A model generated the notes under the pieces. It did not search any database. It saw only the letters and a list, made by a program, of their open reading frames with translations, and was not told the DNA's origin. 9,930 nt of DNA from an uncultured Candidatus Saccharibacteria bacterium. GTDB taxonomy: Bacteria; Patescibacteriota; Saccharimonadia; Saccharimonadales; Saccharimonadaceae. Made by a program: the position numbers and the translations under genes. Positions 4,659 to 9,930 of this stretch are shown piece after piece; the first letter of the stretch is position 1, and each line of letters begins with the position of its first letter. The DNA lies in assembly GCA_947097085.1 (NCBI GenBank), contig CAMUQR010000030.1, positions 1-9,930 on the forward strand. Reading direction: 5' to 3'.

Positions 4659-5819
4659 GTGCAGATATTGTTAGGTGTGCTGGCTGGGCTGGCGGTACTA
4701 GTGGTGTTAGTGACGATTCATGAGCTGGGTCATGCGCTGGCGGCGCTCAAAAATGGGGTGGTAGTAGAGGAATTCGCAATTGGTTTTCCGCCGACAATTT
4801 GGTCAAAAAAGCTCAAAAACGGGGTGGATTTCAAGATCAATATCTTACCGCTCGGCGGTTATGTGAAGTTGCGGGGTGAACACGATGCGGCGAGCGAAAA
4901 AGGTGATTACGGAGCGGCGAGTTTTTGGGCGAAGACGCAGATTTTGTTTGCGGGAGTGTTTTTTAACTTTGTGTTTGCGTGTGTGCTGATGACGATTTTG
5001 GCGTGGACTGGCTTACCGCAAGTGCTATCGAATCAGTTTCGGCTCGCCAATGACGGTCGAATTGAGCGGTCGGCAGTGCGAGCGGGACTAGTGACGCCAG
5101 ATGGCTCGGCTGATCGGGCTGGTTTGAAAAAAGACGATCAGATTTTGAAAATTGATGGTAAAACTATCGACTCACCGGAGATGATGCGAACTTTAACTAA
5201 GGAGTTGGCAGGGCGTGAAGTGACGGTCGAGTATCGACGCGCATCCGGCAAGCAGGCTGTCGCTCAGGTTCAAGTCAAAATCAGTGATCATGAGACGGCT
5301 AAACAAAAAGGTTATATCGGTATGATCCCAGTACAGGACGCGAAGATTTATGCCAGTTGGTCGGCGCCAATCGTGGGTGTCGGTACAGTGGTACAGATGA
5401 TGGGCGAAACACTCAAAGGTGTGGGCCAGTTATTTGCTAACTTCTTCGGTGGTTTGGTACAGAAATTAAGTTTTGATCAAGCAACGCGCCAACAGGCCGA
5501 TCAAAAAATTGCTCAGGCTGGTCAAGCGGTGGCTGGACCAGTAGGGCTATTGGGGGTGATTTTTCCGGCGCTGATTGGTGGAGAGCTGACGACTTTTGTG
5601 CTGTTTGTGGCGATTATTTCGCTAACGCTAGCGGTGATGAATGCTTTGCCAATTCCGGCGCTCGACGGTGGTCGATGGGTGGTGACAGCGATATTTCGTG
5701 GTCTCAAAAAGCCACTATCTAAAGAGCTTGAGGAACAAATTCACGGCACTGGTATGATGGTGTTGCTAGCGTTGACGTTGTTGATCACGATTAGTGACGT
5801 GTTTAAGTTTTTTAAATAA
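4659..5819 (+). CDS. rseP: RseP/S2P-type intramembrane zinc metalloprotease (site-2 protease, M50)
   Basis: Site-2 proteases cut transmembrane segments, often of anti-sigma factors or leftover signal peptides, inside the cytoplasmic membrane. This 386-aa protein starts at a GTG (4659) with AAAGGGGA 5 nt upstream. TM1 (residues 1-25) carries the zinc motif HELGH, with His21, Glu22 (catalytic) and His25. LPLGGYVKLRGE (63-74) is the membrane-reentrant GGYxxxxG-type block. TM2 is ~93-115. A single PDZ domain follows (~140-210; SADRAGLKKDDQILKIDGKT), where E. coli RseP has two. GPVG at 293-296 precedes the last helices. The third zinc ligand is in MNALPIPALDGGRW (327-340, Asp336). All catalytic residues are present. 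Its substrate is unknown, and no anti-sigma factor is encoded nearby. Its position after frr follows the widespread frr-(uppS-cdsA-dxr)-rseP order with the lipid genes missing. Confidence 0.95.
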   Translation: MQILLGVLAGLAVLVVLVTIHELGHALAALKNGVVVEEFAIGFPPTIWSKKLKNGVDFKINILPLGGYVKLRGEHDAASEKGDYGAASFWAKTQILFAGVFFNFVFACVLMTILAWTGLPQVLSNQFRLANDGRIERSAVRAGLVTPDGSADRAGLKKDDQILKIDGKTIDSPEMMRTLTKELAGREVTVEYRRASGKQAVAQVQVKISDHETAKQKGYIGMIPVQDAKIYASWSAPIVGVGTVVQMMGETLKGVGQLFANFFGGLVQKLSFDQATRQQADQKIAQAGQAVAGPVGLLGVIFPALIGGELTTFVLFVAIISLTLAVMNALPIPALDGGRWVVTAIFRGLKKPLSKELEEQIHGTGMMVLLALTLLITISDVFKFFK

Positions 5820-6667
5820 TGATTGAGGTGGTGGAAGTGAATAAAGAAAACGATGATAAAGCGGTCACAAAATCAGTGAAAAAACCAGTCAAAAAGCTAA
5901 CCAGCAAACAATATTGGCGCCGGGTTGGCTCTAATTTGTCACAGAATCTCGCCTTAATAGTTTATCTGGTGGTAATTTATCTGGTGGTGAATTTTATCTG
6001 TGGAGCGGTGATTGAGTGGCAACAGGCACATTGGCCAGTAGATAAACGTTATGTACTGTTATATAACCAATTTTTGCACTTAGTGGTATTTGGTAGTTTT
6101 ATACTGGTGTTATGGGCGGTGCCGAAGTTTGTCTTGGCAAAATGGCGCTGGAGCAAAGGCTTAAAGTGGGACAAAACACGTCTAGGTGTGACTGGCTGGC
6201 TAAAATGGCGCGAAATTGGCTTGGCGCTAACTGGGTTTGTGCTGGCGTTTATCTTGCGGATTGTGATGATTTTAGTGGTTAAAGAGCTGATCCCGGGTTT
6301 TGACATTGAGCAGAAGCAGGATTTGGGCTTTAATTTTGGTTGGCAAAACTCACGCTTGGAACTGATGGCGGTATTTTTCACGCTGGTGGTGCTAGCGCCA
6401 GTGACGGAAGAACTGATTTTTCGTGGGTTTATGTTTGAAAAAGTGCGAGCGCGGTCTAATTTTTTGATGACGGCGTTACTGGTGAGTCTGTTGTTTGGAT
6501 TAGCTCACTTCGCGGGCGGAGGCTGGGTAGCTGTAGTGGTGACTTTTTCATTGTCGCTAGTGATGTGTTTAACACGAGAGGTGTCGGGCTCGATTTATCC
6601 AGCGATGATTATTCACGCACTCAATAACGGGCTAGCGTTTTGGGTGATTTTAAGTGGTTTAAAGTAG
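5819..6667 (+). CDS. CPBP family intramembrane glutamic endopeptidase (Abi/CAAX-like)
   Basis: CPBP (Rce1-like) proteins are polytopic membrane proteases; bacterial members act in peptide maturation, immunity to bacteriocins or unknown processes. After a lysine-rich cytoplasmic tail (1-40), about seven hydrophobic segments are visible (roughly 43-63, 79-100, 133-155, 180-195, 213-231, 236-252, 262-280). All family motifs are intact: EELIFR (Glu197-Glu198-xxx-Arg202), FGLAH (Phe226-xxx-His230) and HALNN (His266-xxx-Asn270). The ATG at 5819 overlaps the rseP stop by one base, which implies translational coupling. It lacks its own ribosome site. A GTG at 5837 behind AGGTGG is an alternative start that would give 276 aa. 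Coupling to rseP suggests two membrane proteases made together, perhaps acting on the same exported substrates; that is inference. The proS -10 element begins 7 nt after the stop. Confidence 0.92.
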   Translation: MIEVVEVNKENDDKAVTKSVKKPVKKLTSKQYWRRVGSNLSQNLALIVYLVVIYLVVNFICGAVIEWQQAHWPVDKRYVLLYNQFLHLVVFGSFILVLWAVPKFVLAKWRWSKGLKWDKTRLGVTGWLKWREIGLALTGFVLAFILRIVMILVVKELIPGFDIEQKQDLGFNFGWQNSRLELMAVFFTLVVLAPVTEELIFRGFMFEKVRARSNFLMTALLVSLLFGLAHFAGGGWVAVVVTFSLSLVMCLTREVSGSIYPAMIIHALNNGLAFWVILSGLK

Positions 6668-6673
6668 ATTTTG

Positions 6674-6682
6674 TGGTATAAT
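6674..6682 (+). promoter_or_regulatory. proS-greA promoter, extended -10 type
   Basis: TGGTATAAT (6674-6682) is a perfect -10 with TGn extension directly after the CPBP stop codon. No convincing -35 is seen. Predicted start near 6689 gives a leader of ~17 nt. The motif TGGTATAATATCAGC matches the frr promoter except at one base. Confidence 0.7.
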
Positions 6683-6705
6683 ATCAGCTGATTAGGAAGT
6701 GATGT

Positions 6706-7947
6706 ATGCGACAAACTCAAATTTTTACAAAAACTACCAAAAACCTGCCAGCTGATGAAGTAGCAAAAAACGCTCAGTTATTGATTCGAGCTGGCTATGT
6801 ACATAAAGAAATGGCGGGTGTCTATGCTTATTTGCCACTCGGTTTGCGGGTGTTGGAGAAGATTAAGCAGATTATTCGCGAGGAAATGGAAGCGATCGGT
6901 GGAAATGAAATCGTGATGACTAGCCTACAAAAGCCGGCTACTTGGCAACAGACTGGGCGTTGGAGTGACGAAGTGGTTGATATTTGGTTTAAAACTGAAT
7001 TAAAAGATCACACACAGCTCGGTCTAGGCTGGAGTCACGAAGAGCCAATCGTGGAAATGCTGAAGCAATTTGTGCGTAGCTATAAAGATTTGCCGGTCAG
7101 TGTCTATCAATTCCAGACTAAATTACGGAATGAACTTCGTGCAAAATCAGGTGTGATGCGTGGTAGGGAATTTGTGATGAAGGATATGTACAGCGTGCAT
7201 GCTTCAGCTGAAGATTTAGATGGCTATTATCAGCGTGTGACCGAGGCTTATTTGCGAATTTTTGATCGATTGGGGATTGGTCAGGATACTTATGTGACGT
7301 TTGCAAGTGGCGGGTCGTTTACGAAGTTTAGTCACGAATTCCAGACAATTTGCGACGCTGGCGAGGATATGATTTACCTATATCGTGATAAAAACATGGC
7401 TATTAACGAAGAGGTGCTTGATGAGGCGGTAGCGGAGTTGGGCATTAGTAAAGACCAGCTTGAGCCAGTCAAAACCGCCGAAGTCGGCAATATTTTTAAC
7501 TTCGGTACGCAAAAAACCGATGATATGGGTCTGAAATTCACTGATCAAGATGGCCAAAGTAAGTCGCTGTATATGGGGTCATATGGCATTGGCGTGACGC
7601 GGTTAATGGGGGTGATTGTCGAAAAAATGGCTGATGAGAAGGGCTTGGCCTGGCCTCAGGCGATTGCGCCGTTTCAACTTCATCTGGTGTTGCTTGATGA
7701 GGAGGCGCGCCAACAAGCTGATGAACTGTATCAACAGCTCCAGACTCAAGGCGTGGAGGTGCTATACGACGATCGACCAAAAATCCGCCCTGGTGAGAAA
7801 TTTGCCGATAGTGATTTGCTGGGTATCCCGTATCGAGTGGTTGTGGGTAAGCGCTCACTCGGTCAAGACCGATACGAAGTCGTGAAGCGAGCTGATGGCC
7901 AAAAACTATCGCTCACCCAAGAAGAGATTATTAAAACAATTTTATAA
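6706..7947 (+). CDS. proS: Prolyl-tRNA synthetase, short form without editing insertion
   Basis: ProRS charges tRNA-Pro with proline in the cytoplasm. This is a class IIa enzyme of bacterial lineage but only 413 aa, against ~570 in E. coli. The three class II motifs are intact: motif 1 at 42-61 (YLPLGLRVLEKIKQIIREEM), motif 2 at ~135-163 (RNELRAKSGVMRGREFVMKD) and motif 3 at 290-306 (MGSYGIGVTRLMG). The anticodon-binding domain spans ~322-413 (LHLVLLDEE, VEVLYDDRPKIRPGEKFADS). Between motifs 2 and 3 there are only ~125 residues, so the ~180-residue INS domain that removes mischarged alanine is absent, as in alphaproteobacterial and mitochondrial ProRS. A free-standing deacylase might substitute, but none is in this window. 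AGGAAG lies 6 nt before the ATG; the ATG at 6702 is out of frame. greA follows after 18 nt. Confidence 0.97.
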   Translation: MRQTQIFTKTTKNLPADEVAKNAQLLIRAGYVHKEMAGVYAYLPLGLRVLEKIKQIIREEMEAIGGNEIVMTSLQKPATWQQTGRWSDEVVDIWFKTELKDHTQLGLGWSHEEPIVEMLKQFVRSYKDLPVSVYQFQTKLRNELRAKSGVMRGREFVMKDMYSVHASAEDLDGYYQRVTEAYLRIFDRLGIGQDTYVTFASGGSFTKFSHEFQTICDAGEDMIYLYRDKNMAINEEVLDEAVAELGISKDQLEPVKTAEVGNIFNFGTQKTDDMGLKFTDQDGQSKSLYMGSYGIGVTRLMGVIVEKMADEKGLAWPQAIAPFQLHLVLLDEEARQQADELYQQLQTQGVEVLYDDRPKIRPGEKFADSDLLGIPYRVVVGKRSLGQDRYEVVKRADGQKLSLTQEEIIKTIL

Positions 7948-7965
7948 ATTACAAAGGAGACAACA

Positions 7966-8430
7966 ATGGTAAAACAAGTAATTCAACTGACCGAAGACGG
8001 TTTAAGCGAACTCGTCGCAGAACTTGAGGCGTTAAAATCACGTCGCACTGAAATTGCAAATCGTATTGCTGAAGCGCGCGATTTTGGTGACTTACGTGAA
8101 AACTCGGAATACGACGCAGCCCGCGGTGAACAAATTGCGGTTGAGACTCGTATCGTAGAAATCGAAGACATTATCCAAAAAGCAGAAGTAATTGAGGCGG
8201 GTAGTGGTAATAAAGTTCATGTCGGCTCAACGGTCACGATTCAGCGCTTGGCTGATAAAAAAGAATTTACCTATCGAGTAGTTGGTTCAATTGAGGCTAA
8301 CCCAGCAGAAGGTCGGGTGAGCGACGAATCACCAATGGGCGCTGGTCTGTTGAACCAAAAAGTTGGCGATGTTGTATCAATTCACGCACCAAAAGGTCTG
8401 GTTGAATACAAAATTTTGTCATTAGAATAA
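7966..8430 (+). CDS. greA: Transcription elongation factor GreA
   Basis: GreA enters the RNA polymerase secondary channel and triggers cleavage of the backtracked transcript 3' end, rescuing stalled elongation. The 154-aa length fits (158 in E. coli). Residues 1-75 are the antiparallel coiled coil. The conserved tip DFGDLRENSEYDAARGEQ (39-56) carries the two acidic residues Asp42 and Glu45 that hold the catalytic magnesium. Residues ~80-154 form the FKBP-like domain, with VHVGSTVTIQ, ESPMGAGLLNQKVGDVVSIH (~121-140) and the APKGLVEYKIL end. AAAGGAGA (7953-7960) lies 5 nt before the ATG. It is probably cotranscribed with proS, since no terminator or promoter fits in the 18-nt gap. Next to lysS, greA is a common neighbour in bacteria. 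Confidence 0.97.
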   Translation: MVKQVIQLTEDGLSELVAELEALKSRRTEIANRIAEARDFGDLRENSEYDAARGEQIAVETRIVEIEDIIQKAEVIEAGSGNKVHVGSTVTIQRLADKKEFTYRVVGSIEANPAEGRVSDESPMGAGLLNQKVGDVVSIHAPKGLVEYKILSLE

Positions 8431-8448
8431 AAAGATGTCATTAAAGCT

Positions 8449-8485
8449 CGCCCTTGTGCAGTAATTTGCTAACAGGGGCGGTTTT
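8449..8485 (+). terminator. Probable intrinsic terminator after greA
   Basis: CGCCCTTG (8449-8456) pairs with CAGGGGCG (8473-8480), 8 bp with one G-U. A small inner GCA/TGC stem sits in the 16-nt loop, and TTTT follows at 8482-8485. The U-run is short, so termination may be partial. Confidence 0.65.
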
Positions 8486-8495
8486 ATGTTAAAAT
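8466..8495 (+). promoter_or_regulatory. Candidate lysS promoter
   Basis: TTGCTA (8466-8471) and TAAAAT (8490-8495) are spaced by 18 bp; TGT directly before the -10 gives an extended element. It overlaps the greA terminator, as the rpsB promoter overlaps the terminator before it. Predicted start is near 8502. Confidence 0.5.
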
Positions 8496-8523
8496 AACCA
8501 GAGAAAGACAAAACGGAGACATT

Positions 8524-9930
8524 ATGGCAACACTACAAGATTATCGTAACGAACGCCTGCGCAAACGGCAGGAATTATTAGATTTAGGCTATGATTTATA
8601 CCCAAGTAAAGCTAATCGCACTCACCAAGCTGACCAAATTACAGCACAATTTAGTGAGCTTGAAGGTCAAACGGTCACAGTGGCGGGTCGGATTGTTAAA
8701 ATCCGTAAGTTTGGTAAAATTGCGTTCGTAGTGTTGAAGGATTTTAGCGGTGAAGTACAAGTTTTCTTGAAAAAAGATGACTTGAAGCTGGCCGATGTGG
8801 CGCAAAATACCATTGATATGGCGACTTTGCGGTTGCTTGATACTGGCGATTTTGTCGAAGCAGTTGGCATGGTCGGTAAAACGCAAACTGGTGAAATCTC
8901 CGTTTTGGCACAGTCAGTTCGTCTTTTAACTAAGTCGCTTCGTCCGTTGCCCGAGGAGTTAACGAATAAAGAAGAGCGTCTCCGTCGCCGTTATCTGGAC
9001 ATTAATCTCAACCCAGAGGTACGCGATCGTTATATTCGCCGGTCGAAATTTTGGCAGGCGACGCGTGATTTTTTGAATGCGCGCGGTTTTATCGAAATTA
9101 ACACCTCAGTTTTGGAGCATACTACTGGTGGTGCTGACGCCAATCCGTTTGTGACGCATATGGATGCGCTAGGTGAGGATTTTTATCTGCGCATTTCGCA
9201 CGAATTGCCACTTAAGCGCTTAATTGGTGCTGGTTATGAAAAAGTCTACGACATTGGTCAGCGGTTTCGTAATGAAAACTATTCAGATGAACACTTGCCG
9301 GAGCATGTGGCGATGGAATGGTATTGGGCGTATGCTAACTGGCAAGATGGCATGCAAATGATGGAAGAGATGTATAAATACGTCCTTGAGCAGGCTTTTG
9401 GCAAATTACAGTTTAAACTGGGCGATTTTGAAGTTGATATGAGTGGTAAATGGGAAGTTTGGGACTATGCGACAACCATTAACCAACGCTACGGTATTGA
9501 TATTTTTACGACAGAAATGGCGGAATTGCAACGAATTATGCGTGAAAATGGTCTAGAGGTTGAAAAAGCTGATAATCGTTCACGAGTTATTGATAAATTA
9601 TGGAAAAATATCCGCAAAGACGTGGCTGGTCCAGTCTGGCTGATTAATACACCGAAGTTTATTTCACCACTATCAAAAACCAGCCTGGAAGATGCGCGAT
9701 TGACGGAGCGTTTCCAGCCAGTGATTGCTGGTTCGGAGCTGGGTAATGGGTTCTCAGAGTTAAATGACCCAATTGATCAGTTGGAGCGTTTCTTGGAACA
9801 GCAACAAATGCGTGAGGCGGGCGATGACGAGGCGATGATGCTCGATATTGACTTCGTGGAGATGCTTGAATATGGTATGCCACCGACTTGTGGTTGGGGT
9901 TATTCTGAGCGGGTATTTTGGATTTTTGAA
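8524..9930 (+). CDS. lysS: Lysyl-tRNA synthetase, class II (3' end beyond window)
   Basis: LysRS charges tRNA-Lys. The frame is open from the ATG at 8524 (GGAGA 4 nt upstream) to the window edge: 469 residues, so perhaps 30-40 are missing compared with ~505 in E. coli. Residues ~50-135 are the OB-fold anticodon-binding domain (VTVAGRIVKIRKFGKIAFVV). The catalytic core starts near 165: motif 1 region RDFLNARGFIEINTSVLEHT (181-200), GGADANPF, YLRISHELPLKRLI (221-234), motif 2 from FRNENYSDEHLPEH (248-261), then IAGSELGNGFSELNDPIDQL (401-420) and AGDDEAMMLDIDFVEMLEYG. These last blocks match E. coli LysS closely. Two parts deviate: the motif 2 loop reads SDEHLPEH where E. coli has SVRHNPEF, and motif 3 reads GWGYSER (457-463) where E. 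coli has GLGIGIDR, one residue shorter. The catalytic arginine is kept. Identity as LysRS is strong; the deviations are discussed as a finding. Confidence 0.95.
   Translation, partial: MATLQDYRNERLRKRQELLDLGYDLYPSKANRTHQADQITAQFSELEGQTVTVAGRIVKIRKFGKIAFVVLKDFSGEVQVFLKKDDLKLADVAQNTIDMATLRLLDTGDFVEAVGMVGKTQTGEISVLAQSVRLLTKSLRPLPEELTNKEERLRRRYLDINLNPEVRDRYIRRSKFWQATRDFLNARGFIEINTSVLEHTTGGADANPFVTHMDALGEDFYLRISHELPLKRLIGAGYEKVYDIGQRFRNENYSDEHLPEHVAMEWYWAYANWQDGMQMMEEMYKYVLEQAFGKLQFKLGDFEVDMSGKWEVWDYATTINQRYGIDIFTTEMAELQRIMRENGLEVEKADNRSRVIDKLWKNIRKDVAGPVWLINTPKFISPLSKTSLEDARLTERFQPVIAGSELGNGFSELNDPIDQLERFLEQQQMREAGDDEAMMLDIDFVEMLEYGMPPTCGWGYSERVFWIFE

Noticed and set aside
9659..9883. Minus-strand frame inside lysS, and similar frames inside proS and rseP
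   Set aside because: They are fully contained in strongly conserved plus-strand genes and have no ribosome sites or recognisable products.
1..9930. Alternative genetic code (UGA as glycine, as in Gracilibacteria/SR1)
   Set aside because: All conserved genes are full length with no in-frame TGA, and glycines are encoded by GGN codons.

Overview
The window looks like part of a small-genome bacterial chromosome, most likely Candidate Phyla Radiation / Patescibacteria and probably Saccharibacteria (TM7)-like. That placement is an inference. It rests on compact versions of conserved genes (a 196-aa EF-Ts, a 413-aa prolyl-tRNA synthetase without the editing insertion), on a stripped-down rpsB-tsf-frr-rseP-proS cluster, and on the C-terminal sequence of the first surface protein. 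The standard genetic code fits: no conserved gene is interrupted by TGA, and glycine is encoded by GGN.

Layout. Bases 1-755 hold the 3' end of a secreted or surface protein with a fibronectin type III domain. Bases 771-1418 form a self-contained transcription unit: strong promoter, a leader of about 210 nt with several stems, a 118-aa four-cysteine orphan protein and an intrinsic terminator. Bases 1420-2914 are rpsB-tsf with their own promoter, a folded leader and a terminator. Bases 2956-3979 are an island of two minus-strand orphan genes (120 and 101 aa). Each has its own strong promoter, and one also has an upstream tandem promoter. Bases 4028-6667 are frr-rseP-CPBP protease. Bases 6674-8485 are proS-greA. 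From 8524 lysS runs off the right edge.

How it works together. Most genes serve translation and its quality: ribosomal protein S2, EF-Ts, ribosome recycling factor, ProRS, LysRS and the transcript-cleavage factor GreA. Two membrane proteases are embedded among them. The order is the familiar bacterial rpsB-tsf-pyrH-frr-uppS-cdsA-dxr-rseP-proS cluster, but pyrH, uppS, cdsA and dxr are absent. Orphan genes on the opposite strand sit where pyrH would be.

Most interesting signals. (1) The leader of the four-cysteine gene contains an 8-nt segment that can pair either with the adjacent 5' hairpin arm or with a second copy of that arm close to the Shine-Dalgarno, which suggests an RNA switch. (2) Three promoters around the orphan genes share an 11-mer, TTGACTTTTTA. 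The frr and proS promoters are instead of the TGGTATAAT extended -10 type. (3) The LysRS has unusual motif 2 and motif 3 sequences.
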